A stretch of 64,000 nucleotides of DNA from Ashinkailepas kermadecensis (lineage: Eukaryota; Arthropoda; Thecostraca; Neolepadidae). The notes below the pieces were generated by a model. The model was not told where the DNA came from. It saw only the letters and a program-made list of their open reading frames with translations, and made no database searches. Shown here one piece after another: positions 43,301 through 54,808 of the stretch (positions are counted from its first letter, which is position 1; each line of letters begins with the position of its first letter). The stretch spans positions 1 to 64,000 of the forward strand of contig JAOTOM010001596.1 in assembly GCA_034440615.1 (NCBI GenBank), written 5' to 3'. The translations under genes were made by a program, and so were the position numbers.

Positions 43301-46300
43301 CATATACACGCCAAGAGGCGGGCCGCTTGTAGTGTGCAGTGTACAAAACGCCAAGAGGGGTGTTGTAGTGTGAGTGTACATATACACGCCAAGAGGCGGG
43401 CCGCTTGTAGTGTGCAGTGTACATATACACGCCAAGAGGCGGGCCGCTTGTAGTGTGTAGTGTACATATACACGCCAAGAGGCGGGCCGCTTGTAGTGTG
43501 TAGTTTACACGCAAGAGGCGGCCGTTTAAGTACATATACACGCCAAGAGGCGGGCCGTTTGTAGTGTGTAGTGTACATATACACGCCAAGAGGCGGGCCG
43601 CTTGTAGTGTGCAGTGTACATATACACGCCAAGAGGCGGGCCGTTTGTATTGTGTAGTGTACATATACACGCCAAGAGGCGGGCCGTTTGTAGTGTGTAG
43701 TGTACATATACACGCCAAGAGGCGGGGGTTTGTAGTGTGTAGTGTACATATACACGCCAAGAGGCGGGCTGCTTGTAGTGTGTAGTGTACATATACACGC
43801 CAAGAGGCGGGCCGCTTGTAGTGTGTAGTGTACATATACACGCCAAGAGGCGGGCCGCTTGTTTGTGTGTAGTGTACATATACACGCCAAGAGGCGGGCT
43901 GCTTGTGTAGTGTACATATACACGCCAAGAGGCGGGCCGCTTGTAGTGTGTAGTGTACATATACACGCCAAGAGGCGGGCCGCTTGTAGTGTAGTGTAGT
44001 GTAGTGTACATATACACGCCAAGAGGCGGGCCGCTTGTAGTGTGTAGTGTACATATACACGCCAAGAGGCGGGCCGCTTGTAGTGTAGTGTACATATACA
44101 CGCCAAGAGGCGGGCCGCTTGTAGTGTGTAGTGTACATATACACGCCAAGAGGCGGGCCGCTTGTAGTGTGTAGTGTACATATACACGCCAAGAGGCGGG
44201 CCGCTTTGTAGTGTGTAGTGTACATATACACGCCAAGAGGCGGGCCGCTTGTAGTGTGTAGTGTACATATACACGCCAAGAGGCGGGCCGCTTGTAGTGT
44301 GTAGTGTACATATACACGCCAAGAGGCGGGCCGCTTGTAGTGTGGGTGTAAGTGTACATATACACGCCAAGAGGCGGGCCGTTTGTAGTGTGTAGTGTAC
44401 ATATACACGCCAAGAGGCGGGCCGCTTGTAATGTGTGTGTACATATACACGCCAGAGGCGGGCCGTTGCAGTGTACATATACACGCCAAGAGGCGGGCCG
44501 CTTGTAGTGTGTAGTGTACATATACACGCCAGAGGCGGGCCGCTTGTAGTGTAGTGTACATATACACGCCAAGAGGCGGGTCAGTTTGTAGTGTGTAGTG
44601 TACATATACACGCCAAGAGGCGGGCCGCTTGTAGTGTGTGTACATATACACGCCAAGAGGCGGGCCGCTTGTATGTGTAGTACATTACACGCCAAGGTTG
44701 TGTAGTGTACATATACACGCCAAGAGGCGGGCCGTTTGTAGTGTGTAGGTGTACATATACACGCCAAGAGGCGGGCCGCTTGTAGTGTGTAGTGTACATA
44801 TACACGCCAAGAGGTGGGCTGCTTGTAGTGTGTAGTGTACATATACACGCCAAGAGGCGGGCTGCTTGTCTTGTGCAGTGTACATATACACGTCAAGAGG
44901 CGGGCCGTCTTGTAGTGTGCAGTGTACATATACACGCCAAGAGGCGGGCCGCTTGTAGTGTGTAGTGTACATATACACGCCAAGAGGCGGGCCGCTTGTC
45001 TTGTGTAGTGTACATATACACGCCAAGAGGTGGGCCGCTTGTAGTGTGTAGTGTACATATACACGTCAAGAGGCGGGCCGCTTGTAGTGTGTAGTGTACA
45101 TATACACGTCAAGAGGCGGGCTGCTTGTCTTGTGTAGTGTACATATACACGCCAAGAGGCGGGCTGCTTGTCTTGTGTAGTGTACATATACACGCCAAGA
45201 GGTGGGCCACTTGTAATGTGTAGTGTACATATACACGCCAAGAGGTGGGCTGCTTGTAGTGTGTAGTGTACATATACACGCCAAGAGGCGGGCCACTTGT
45301 AATGTGTAGTGTACATATACACGCCAAGAGGCGGGTTGCTTGTAGTGTGTAGTGTACATATACACGCCAAGAGGCGGGCTGCTTGTAGTGTGTAGTGTAC
45401 ATATACACGCCAAGAGGCGGGCCGCTTGTAGTGTGCAGTGTACATATACACGCCAAGAGGCGGGCCGCTTGTAGTGTGCAGTGTACATATACACGCCAAG
45501 AGGCGGGCTGCTTGTAGTGTGTAGTGTACATATACACGCCAAGAGGCGGGCCGCTTGTAGTGTGCAGTGTACATATACACGCCAAGAGGCGGGCTGCTTG
45601 TAGTGTGCAGTGTACATATACACGCCAAGAGGCGGGCTGCTTGTAGTGTGCAGTGTACATATACACGCCAAGAGGCGGGCCGCTTGTAGTGTGCAGTGTA
45701 CATATACACGCCAAGAGGCGGGCTGCTTGTAGTGTGTAGTGTACATATACACGTCAAGAGGCGGGCCGCTTGTAGTGTGCAGTGTACATATACACGCCAA
45801 TAGGCGGGCCGCTTGTAGTGTGTAGTGTACATATACACGCCAGAGGCGGGCTGCTTGTAGTGTGTAGTGTACATATACACGCCAAGAGGCGGGCTGCTTG
45901 TAATGTGTAGTGTACATATACACGCCAGAGGCGGGCCGCTTGTCTTGTGTAGTGTACATATACACGCCAAGAGGCGGGCTGCTTGTAGTGTGCAGTGTAC
46001 ATATACACGCCAAGAGGCGGGCTGCTTGTAGTGTGCAGTGTACATATACACGCCAAGAGGCGGGCTGCTTGTAGTGTGTAGTGTACATATACACGTCAAG
46101 AGGCGGGCCGCTTGTAGTGTGCAGTGTACATATACACGCCAAGAGGCGGGCTGCTTGTCTTGTGTGTAGTGTACATATACACGCCAAGAGGCGGGCTGCT
46201 TGTAGTGTGTAGTGTACATATACACGTCAAGAGGCGGGCCGCTTGTAGTGTGCAGTGTACATATACACGCCAAGAGGCGGGCTGCTTGTAGTGTGTAGTG

Positions 46301-47636
46301 TACATATACACGTCAAGAGGCGGGCCGCTTGTAATGTGTAGTGTACATATACACGCCAAGAGGCGGGCTGCTTGTAGTGTGCAGTGTACATATACACGCC
46401 AAGAGGCGGGCTGCTTGTAGTGTGCAGTGTACATATACACGCCAAGAGGCGGGCCGCTTGTAGTGTGCAGTGTACATATACACGCCAAGAGGCGGGCTGC
46501 TTGTCTTGTGTGTAGTGTACATATACACGCCAAGAGGCGGGCTGCTTGTAGTGTGTAGTGTACATATACACGTCAAGAGGCGGGCCGCTTGTAGTGTGCA
46601 GTGTACATATACACGCCAAGAGGCGGGCTGCTTGTAGTGTGTAGTGTACATATACACGTCAAGAGGCGGGCCGCTTGTAATGTGTAGTGTACATATACAC
46701 GCCAGAGGCGGGCCGCTTGTCTTGTGTAGTACATATACACGTCAAGAGGCGGGCCGCTTGTAGTGTGCAGTGTACATATACACGCCAAGAGGCGGGCTGC
46801 TTGTAGTGTGTAGTGTACATATACACGTCAAGAGGCGGGCCGCTTGTAATGTGTAGTGTACATATACACGCCAAGAGGCGGGCTGCTTGTAGTGTGCAGT
46901 GTACATATACACGCCAAGAGGCGGGCTGCTTGTAGTGTGTAGTGTACATATACACGTCAAGAGGCGGGCCGCTTGTAATGTGTAGTGTACATATACACGC
47001 CAAGAGGCGGGCCGCTTGTAGTGTGCAGTGTACATATACACGCCAAGAGGCGGGCTGCTTGTCTTGTGTGTAGTGTACATATACACGCCAAGAGGCGGGC
47101 TGCTTGTAGTGTGTAGTGTACATATACACGTCAAGAGGCGGGCCGCTTGTAGTGTGCAGTGTACATATACACGCCAAGAGGCGGGCTGCTTGTAGTGTGT
47201 AGTGTACATATACACGTCAAGAGGCGGGCCGCTTGTAATGTGTAGTGTACATATACACGCCAGAGGCGGGCCGCTTGTCTTGTGTAGTGTACATATACAC
47301 GCCAAGAGGCGGGCCGCTTGTAGTGTGCAGTGTACATATACACGCCAAGAGGCGGGCCGCTTGTAATGTGTAGTGTACATATACACGCCAAGAGGCGGGC
47401 CGCTTGTAGTGTGCAGTGTACATATACACGCCAAGAGGCGGGCTGCTTGTAGTGTGTAGTGTACATATACACGCCAAGAGGCGGGCCGCTTGTAATGTGT
47501 AGTGTACATATACACGCCAAGAGGCGGGCTGCTTGTAGTGTGCAGTGTACATATACACGCCAAGAGGTGGGCTGCTTGTAGTCTGTAGTGTACATATACA
47601 CGCCAAGAGGTGGGCTGCTTGTCTTGTGTAAGGACG
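40377..47636. repeat. Giant minisatellite, 43-bp unit, about 168 copies
   Basis: The unit is AGTGTGTAGTGTACATATAC followed by ACGCCAAGAGGCGGGCCGCTTGT. Common variants are ACGTCAAG, GGCTGC, GTGCAG, AATGTG and TGTCTTGTG. It spans about 7.3 kb, over a tenth of the window. The ends (40377-41400 and 44750-47636) are regular. The core (41400-44750) has many units with one-base gains or losses and short deletions. The right part shows duplicated blocks of 8 and 13 units. Period 43 rotates the frame, and no minus-strand frame contains a stop, giving a 1,233-codon reading (40950-44651) and a 915-codon reading (43526-46273) with 43-residue periodicity. These are not genes: they survive the frameshifts because every frame is open, and have no flanking coding sequence. 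Confidence 0.98.
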
Positions 47637-49304
47637 CGTTGGTCACGTGACTGTGTCTGCCCTGCGGCAAGGTCGAGTGTTCGTCGTGGCCAGACGCGTT
47701 CCAGTTCTTCTATTTTTTTTCGTTCCTGGATCCGGCGCCGCCTATGCGTTCCTCGGCTCTGTGAATTGCAGACTCATTGCTGGTTCGTTGTTTCTTCATT
47801 CCAATAGTAATATGATATGGTAAGTATGTGGATGGTGGTAACAAGCGCATCGGAGGGCCTCTCAGATAACGCACCCCGGAGGGGGAATTACCCTCCTACG
47901 CTCCCAGAAACTACTGAAGCTAGATGAACACAACTTGGAGGGTAATTACGGATGTGGTGAACCCTCTGCAGTGTAAAGTGTATGCGAGTTCTTCTCCTGG
48001 ATCATGATAGTGTAGGGTTCGCCTCGCTTACACGAAAACTGGTTCTCAAATCCAACAACCTCTACCGCCCTTGTATTGACCGGGCGAATACCCAAACGAC
48101 AACAGCTACAACGGTTCTAGACGAGGACAACGGGCGGACACCGAAGCTAGTCTCTGAGCAGTTCGCGCCCTGATAGTTCCGGTCGGCTCACCTCTGCTGT
48201 TGCTCGTGACGCCTTCGGGTCCCACTTCCCGCTCAGCCGCGTCCGCCTGACCCGGGCCAGTCGCGTGCTGCTCGGCCGCACCTATCACGGGTCATTCGCG
48301 CGCCGGAAGTCGGAGGGAGGGGCTCGGTCGAAGACTCCGACCAGCCCCCTGTCCTGCGTGGTGGCCAGCCCCCTGTCACCGCCAATGGTGACACCCGATA
48401 CGGCGGTGGAATGCTAATGTGTACACGGGCACAATAGGAGACGGTCGACCGGCCGCCGTCGCGCCGGAGCCGACCAAGCCAAATACCCGGGCCACAGCCG
48501 CGGCTCGAGGCGTCAACTGCCGACGTCAGCGTCAGCCGGCGCCGGCCGATGGGTGACGGTGTCCGCTCGGAGCCGGGGGGGGGGTCCGTGACAGGACCCG
48601 ACACATCTGGACACATCATGGGAGTAGCCGTAGTTATGTTATTTGACGCATTGCTAAAGATGGACGCAAAGTTGATTCCGTTGCAAAAGTTGACGACCCC
48701 AAATCAATGCCTGCATGGCCGCATGAGGTCGAGATCTGCCGACACGTCGTGTCGCCTAGTCACCGCGCCGACGAAAACTGTGTGACCTTGAACTGTAGGC
48801 GGCCGGGCAATCGACTTTGCTCCTATATTTACAGACTGATTAATAAGTTGTGCATTGCGTGCACATATAAATTCCCCTGTGGCGGTAGCAACTATTGGGA
48901 CAACCTGCCGAAAACATAAATTATTTATTGAAAAAACAAACCTGTAGTGACTTACAGCAAACGTGTGAGGCTGACAAGATATACCTAGACTTGGCAGCTT
49001 GTTTGAGTTTTAGGCTCCGTCAACTACTGTGTTTAATCCAATGACGTGCGTGATTATCTGCCAGCTGATGGTTTGTTCCCATGCAATTCAATCAGGTCGA
49101 GCTGAGCGAAATGAGAAATATCGGTGTAAGCGAATGGGGAGGTCAATTCCTGCGGCCTGTGTGTGATGACCTGCAGTGCGTGCTACTGATGTGCTACCTG
49201 GCACCGTCATTTCGTGTATCGCGATGTCGGCCGAGTTTAATGGGCACTGTTCATACTTTGGCGGCAACGACCATCGCAGAAACGTTGCCGTGGATTTTGC
49301 ACAA
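47637..49304. other. Unassigned sequence
   Basis: No gene recognised. GC-rich 48150-48600 carries overlapping open frames on both strands (for example 128 codons minus at 48233-48619) that look compositional. A G homopolymer lies near 48579. Confidence 0.35.
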
Positions 49305-49390
49305 AACGTTGAAACGTTGAACGTTGAAACGTTGAACGTTGAAACGTTGAACGTTGAAACGTTGAACGTTGAAACGTTGAACGTTGAAAC
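49305..49390. repeat. 15-bp array, ACGTTGAAACGTTGA unit
   Basis: About six copies, five codons each (Asn-Val-Glu-Thr-Leu in one frame). Each unit contains two AACGTT palindromes. Confidence 0.95.
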
Positions 49391-49797
49391 TAAAGAAACT
49401 TGGTTGAAAAGATTTCAGATCGACTTATTTCATGCCACGGCATAGTAGCTAAGTTAAGTTTCACCAAGCTTGAGGGAGCTACCGCAGTCCCCCAGTTCTT
49501 GACCTTTGGCAACACCCACGGCGTTCTAGTATTTTCATCCCAGGTATTACATCTCCGATATACTTCGTATTTCAGATATAATCCAGTACATCTTTCATGA
49601 ACATTTGTATGTGCACCATTGGCAGATTGCGAATGGATGACACCGCCCTCCCCCCCCCAGTCAATGGATAACCCAATCCCCCCCACCATCACCCCAGTCA
49701 ATGGATAACCTCCTCCCAACCAACGGGCGGTGGAGACAGATGACTACTCTTGTCAGAGCAATAGAGACTGAGAACTGGAGACTCGTGCACAGCAGTG
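49391..49797. other. Unassigned sequence
   Basis: About 400 bp with C-homopolymers and a CCAGTCAATGGATAACC block repeated at about 49658 and 49694. No gene seen. Confidence 0.35.
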
Positions 49798-49893
49798 TCA
49801 ATAGAGACGCAATAGAGAGCAATAGAGACGCAATAGAGAGCAATAGAGACGCAATAGAGAGCAATATAGACGCAATAGAGAACAATAGAGTCG
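49798..49893. repeat. 21-bp array, GCAATAGAGACGCAATAGAGA unit
   Basis: About four and a half copies. In-frame seven-codon units (Asn-Arg-Asp-Ala-Ile-Glu-Ser) sit inside a 151-codon plus-strand frame (49701-50156) whose other parts are unrecognised. Confidence 0.93.
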
Positions 49894-50769
49894 CAGAGCC
49901 GATCAACAAGAGCAAAATTTCATTTTCTGTTGGAGAACGAAGCAACCGCTCTACTACACACCGTAAGCAAAAGGCGAACACCTCTTTCCAGCTTGAACTT
50001 CGGCGCTGTATCGAGCGTCTTCAGCACGTCCCAACACTCCACGAGCGACAACAATTTCTGGAGATGAATAAGCAGGCGGATCTGAATGTTGTCACCCTCT
50101 GCGGGCACGTGCGGATGTCAGGCAGCAACCGAACCAACATTGAAGCGGCACATTGACAATGCTGCGCGCCACCACAAAGAACGTGATTTCCTGTTCGTCT
50201 TCACTCCTCCGCCATATCATTTAATGGATTTCTGAGTTACCTGTGAGACATTCCGGACGCGATATATGGCGCCGGTGAGTATGGACTGCGCCGTGAATGT
50301 CCCGAGATTATCTGACAAATGTACGGTGCCACTAATCACCGACTATGTTGTCATACTTACTTTCACTGGTATCCTTAATATCAAGCATGTGCAGAAGTAG
50401 CTTGAGCTGTATTCGTTCCATTGTTCGATCAATCTCCAGTCACCATCAAACTTTTCTGCAATCCGGATTCTTGCATGTACTATCTATGATCGAGCTATGG
50501 ACATATCATCCATGATCGCATTCAGCAGCCCTTTCATCCACCTGTGGCTTCATTCTTACCTAGATCCGTAGGTAGATACCTACAGACCGATTATGTAGGT
50601 ATATATGGCGCACAATAGTCCACATATAAAGCGAGCCAGATGGAACTGTTAGCTCGCGATCCGATGAGAGAATGCAGTCAGCAATGCAGGGCATGCATTG
50701 CAATTGTTGTTGTTCAGGAAAACAATAGCAACACACCAGGAAAGCAAACACCCAACAAACATTGTTGCG
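49894..50769. other. Unassigned sequence
   Basis: Contains the 3' part of the 151-codon frame (to 50156), with a polar tail reading LELRRCIERLQHVPTLHERQ. I do not recognise it and find no homologous motif. Possible coding status is weak. Confidence 0.3.
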
Positions 50770-50921
50770 TGACATGTTTTGGGTGGTATGCATGTTTTGA
50801 TTGTGACATGTTGGGTGGCATGCATGTTTTGACTGTGACATGTTGGGTGACATGCATGTTTGACTGTGACATGCCGGGTGACATGCATATTTTGACTGTG
50901 ACATGCTGGGTAGGATGTCCA
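50770..50921. repeat. About 32-bp repeat x4, TGCATGTTTTGACTGTGACA unit
   Basis: TGCATGTTTTGA-type starts at 50789, 50821, 50853 and 50884, each followed by TGTGACATG(T/C)TGGGTG. Confidence 0.9.
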
Positions 50922-51554
50922 GCTGCGCGATCCTCTACCTCCGGATGACCGGCTTGGAGCCTGGTATTCTTTACAGACAGCCTGGTCCGAGGTGATAAAC
51001 GGGCCAATCCGTGTGCTATGTCTCGTGGAGAGCTATAAAGCCGAATAAGGCGATCCCAGGGGGAAGTTGTGCCCGTCAGCAGATATTGCCTCCAGGAGGC
51101 GTAGCGATGAAGTGCTGCAGATGAAGTGATTTCTTGAAGTTTCACTTCTTGGCGACTCTATCAACTGCCACATGCGTTTGTGAAATAGACTCTCCCAGAA
51201 TCCATCCATCTTCTTAAAAACACACATCCAAGGGATATCTGACGCAAGGGAAGAGCAATAGAACGCCAATAGAGAGCGTATTTGAGTCCTCCATGAATTC
51301 ACAGATATTGCTTTATTTATCGTTAGTCCACCCGGAATTATACCATAAAACACGATGCCTCGCTAGTGTAATGGAAAGGCTGCTACAGTATGTTCACAAG
51401 TTGCTGTTGTCCCAGTCGAGAAAAAAAAGATCGCGAGCTGATTGGTTCATGCTAAGGATACTGTTATAACTAGTGCTGAATAAGTGGACTGGGTAATCAG
51501 GTACAAATATGTCTGTGATCTGATGAATCCCGTCATTCGTGCTGTGGGCGGCAA
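50922..51554. other. Unassigned sequence
   Basis: No gene seen. A CCTCGCTAGTGTAATGG segment at about 51359 faintly resembles a tRNA 5' half but has no matching 3' half. Confidence 0.35.
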
Positions 51555-51823
51555 GTGCTGCAGCGTGCTTACATGTCCACTGCTGCGGGCTGCAGGTTGG
51601 AGCTGCAGCGTGTTTCCACTACTGCGGGCAGCAGGTTGCGGCTGCAGCGTGTTTACATATCCATTGTTGCGGGCAGCAGGTTGGAGCTGCAGCGTGTTTC
51701 CACTGCTGCGGGCAGCAGGTTGCGGCTGCAGCGTGTTTACATATCCATTGTTGCGGGCAGCAGGTTGGAGCTGCAGCGTGTTTCCACTGCTGCGGGCAGC
51801 AGGTTGGAGCTGCAGCGTGTTTA
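51555..51823. repeat. 84-bp higher-order repeat of two 39/45-bp units
   Basis: CTGCGGGCAGCAGGTTG(G/C)(A/G)GCTGCAGCGTGTTT recurs seven times. Linkers alternate CCACTGCTG and ACATATCCATTGTTG, so the true period is 84 bp (GTTTACATAT at 51651 and 51735). The GCTGCAGC core is palindromic. Open frames on all strands are repeat by-products. Confidence 0.93.
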
Positions 51824-53049
51824 CGTTTGCACGTGGGAGTCGGATTGACACATGAGGTTAACGTACGTCAACTGGGAGACCACAGATATCGCCTCTGATC
51901 TCACCCCAGGTATCTGAATGTCACTCGGAGTTCTGCGTGAAAAGGGTAGCAAATCCATCTGCATTCGGCTTTTGCCTGTCTCAATTGAAAACAAAACATG
52001 AGTACGATATCACGAGGGGTCATTCGTGGGAGCACGTGGCACGTGACCATTACCATGTCATCAGAGGACTGGTAGATTTTTGTTCAAATCAGAAGTACCG
52101 ATCTAAACAGTGTCTGAATATTGTGCTTTATCGATACCAGGAATATTAAGCTGTGCACGTCACAGTACACTAGGTCACCATAGATCAAGCATAAGTGAGA
52201 AGTAGTACCATTGTTAGTTTGGTGCGCTGGTTATTATTACATTATTTCCATTAATTATTCATTCCGCATTGGGCGTTGCAATAAGTTGATCAGAAGGTGC
52301 TGCCACTTTGTAAAATTATCACTTGTTGTTTGAACTTGCCATTGCTTCAACCATATAACGTCAACCATGTGATATCAGCCATGGCATGTGACGTCACATT
52401 CATGTGGAATCAACCATGTGACGTCAACCACGTGACGGCAGCCATGTTACGTCACATTCGTTCATTAGTGATGTCATCCGTAACCCCACGGTCAACATCT
52501 TTATGCCCATATAACTGTTCGGTGCTTTCGAACAGGTCGTGTATAGCTCGTTAACATGGCGGCGCGTTACATTAATGGGCACCTTGTAGCTGCTGGATGC
52601 CTTCAAAAACGTCATGTGTAACGTCTTATATTTAAACAGGCAACACGAATATCAGGTGAGTAGAAAACACTTCTTTGAATATACTTGTTGGCGGACATCA
52701 AACCACCTAAGGTCTAGAGTGCACACCAACATAACCCGTTCTAATTCATGTAGATTATTGACTTACATGGAGTGCCAGTTTTCTGATTTATTTGAAGGGA
52801 TGATCACCAAGCTACAACCTAAAATCCGCTTCATGAGGAAAACCACGGACACCTGTTGTGATGCTGTTAGTGATGTCGTGATGTTGTGATGTTGGTTTTC
52901 CTTAGTGATGTCATACTATGTCGACTGCCGAGCTCAATTCCATTGAATATGCATGAGCCATGCTTTTCCTAGTGCTGGCAGGCACACTTGCAGGCGTATC
53001 GCTATGTATTAATGCAATCGTTTTGGGAGCTCAGTGGCACAATCAAACA
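51824..53049. other. Unassigned sequence
   Basis: No gene recognised. A 91-codon plus frame at 52614-52889 is unassigned. A cluster of TGACGTCA palindromes lies at 52355-52460. Confidence 0.35.
52389..52426. promoter_or_regulatory. Paired CRE-like TGACGTCA palindromes
   Basis: Perfect TGACGTCA octamers occur at 52389-52396 and 52419-52426, 30 bp apart, with partial copies (AACGTCA, TTACGTCA) on either side. These match the cAMP-response-element consensus. They lie in a loose CAACCATGTGACGTCA repeat, so they may be a repeat property rather than a regulatory site. Confidence 0.3.
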
Positions 53050-53425
53050 AGTGTCTCCCTATCTACACCCAATACACCACAGTAGTGACACCCACACAAA
53101 TGTCTCCCTATCTACACCCAATGCACCACAGTAGTGACACCCACACAAATGTCTCCCTGTCTACACCCAATGCACCACAGTAGTGACACTCACACAAATG
53201 TATCACTATCTACACCCAATGCACCACAGTAGTGACACCTGCACAAATGTCTCACTATCTACACCCAATGCACCACAGTAGTGACACTCACACAAATATC
53301 TCCCTATCTACACCCAATGCACCACAGTAGTGACACCCACACAAATGTCTCCCTATCTACACCAAATGCTCCACAGTAGTGATACCCACGCAAATGTCTC
53401 CCTATCTACACCAAATACACCACAG
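53050..53425. repeat. Minisatellite, 49-bp unit, about 8 copies
   Basis: The unit is TGTCTCCCTATCTACACCCA followed by ATGCACCACAGTAGTGACACCCACACAAA, starting at 53052, 53101 and so on. Confidence 0.95.
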
Positions 53426-53475
53426 TATTGCGCAATGCCTGTACCATAAAATATACCATAAACAACTGATCTCCA

Positions 53476-53943
53476 ATGCGCGAGTGCTGTCGCTCTGGAT
53501 GCCAGAGCTGGCACCAATCACTGCACGTGACTGGCTGCAGGTGTGGACGCCAATGCGCGCCACCGATAACGCGGTCGCGGTGTGTACATTTCGTCAGCTG
53601 GGAACACCTCTCTTATCTACTGAGCACACATCATGTCATGGTCGAGGGTTCACCGCTGGAACCTCTGCGCCGCCGGTATTTTGGAGGAGCGGACACCGAC
53701 TCCTTCTGGCGCCCTCTGCGCCGCCGGTATTTTGGAGGAGCGGACACCGACTCCTTCTGGCGCCCTCTGCGCCGCCGGTATTTTGGAGGAGCGGACACCG
53801 ACTCCTTCTGGCGCACGCGGCTGGATGGTGACACGGAAGTCGTGGCGTCTGGCAGCATCTCTGCAGTCCTTCAACAGGCAGATGTCGATGATGTGACATG
53901 TCATCCTCCTGAACGTCAGTCTTCAACTGCACCCAACATCTAA
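53476..53943 (+). other. 155-codon open frame containing a 51-bp in-frame triplication, unassigned
   Basis: The frame runs from an ATG at 53476 to TAA at 53941-53943. Its middle holds three near-identical 17-residue repeats (RRRYFGGADTDSFWRPL type) encoded by the 51-bp repeat at 53662-53814. The sequence after the repeats (RTRLDGDTEVVASGSI...) is mixed polar. Frames on the other strand and another plus-strand frame (53379-53831) are also open, so openness alone is weak evidence. I recognise no family. It could be an exon, but more likely chance plus repeat. Confidence 0.25.
53662..53814. repeat. 51-bp tandem repeat x3
   Basis: CTCTGCGCCGCCGGTATTTT starts at 53663, 53714 and 53765; the three copies are essentially identical, indicating a recent expansion. 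Confidence 0.97.
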
Positions 53944-54055
53944 CTAGAGGGGCATCACCTTAGGCTGGCCGTAGCCATGGTCTTGGGCACAAAATGATTT
54001 CGTTGTCGACTTGCCCCTAAGTATAATTTCATCGTCATCATCCCCGAAACACAGT

Positions 54056-54474
54056 CAGACTCTAGTCCAACGTCAGAGTCTCCTTCAGCGTCAGACTCTA
54101 CTCCAATGTCGGATTCTGCTCCAACGTCAGACTCTGGTCCAACGTCAGACTGCTCAAATGTTAGACTCTGCTCCAACGTCAGACTCTGCTCAAACGTCAG
54201 ACTCTGGCCCAACGCCAGACTCTGCCCAACGTCAGACTCTGCCCAACGTCAGACTCTGCTTCAACGTCAGACTCTGCTCCAACGTCAGACTCTGCTCCAA
54301 CGTCAGACTCTGCTCCAACGCCAGACTCTGCCCAGCGCCAGACTCTGCCCAACGCCAGACTCTGCCCAATGTCAGACTCTGCTCTAACGTCAGACTCTGT
54401 TCCATTATCAGACTCTGTTCCATTATCAGACTCTGCTCCAACGTCAGACTCTACTCCAACGTCAGACTGACTCC
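54056..54474. repeat. 18-bp array, TCCAACGTCAGACTCTGC unit, about 23 copies
   Basis: Variants include GCCCAACGCCAGACTCTG and TTCCATTATCAGACTCTG. Six codons per unit, so all frames stay open (179 codons plus, 98 codons minus). Small indels change frame within the array, which argues against coding selection. Confidence 0.95.
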
Positions 54475-54540
54475 GCTCCAACGTCTTGGACAAGCACCAT
54501 CGTTCTCACGGCTTTTCAACTCCAACGGTCAGGCTGTGGC

Positions 54541-54808
54541 TGGCACGTGACAACAGCAACCAGATGTCACGTGACAACGACAGCTAGATACCACGTGACA
54601 ACACCAGCCAGATGCCACGTGGCAACACCAGCCAGATGCCACGTGGCAACACCAGCCAGATGCCACGTGGCAACACCAGCCAGATGCCACGTGGCAACAC
54701 CAGCCAGATGCCACGTGGCAACAACAGCCAGATGCCACGTGGCAACAACAGCCAGATGCCACGTGGCAACACCAGCCAGATGCCACGTGGCAACAACAGC
54801 CAGATTTG
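54541..54808. repeat. 24-bp array, ACGTGGCAACACCAGCCAGA unit, about 11 copies
   Basis: Units alternate AACACCAGCC and AACAACAGCC. Left-end units have ACGTGACAAC. Each contains CACGTGG. Confidence 0.95.

Noticed and set aside
40950..44651. 1,233-codon minus-strand open frame as a giant repeat protein
   Set aside because: It lies entirely inside the 43-bp minisatellite. All three minus-strand frames are free of stops and the frame survives indels, so openness carries no coding signal.
43526..46273. 915-codon minus-strand open frame
   Set aside because: Same array and same reason; its start and end are set by chance variants of the unit.
48233..48619. 128-codon GC-rich minus-strand frame
   Set aside because: High GC removes stops on both strands; no motif seen.
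51356..51400. Possible second tRNA gene
   Set aside because: Only a 5'-half resemblance; no T-arm or matching acceptor 3' strand.
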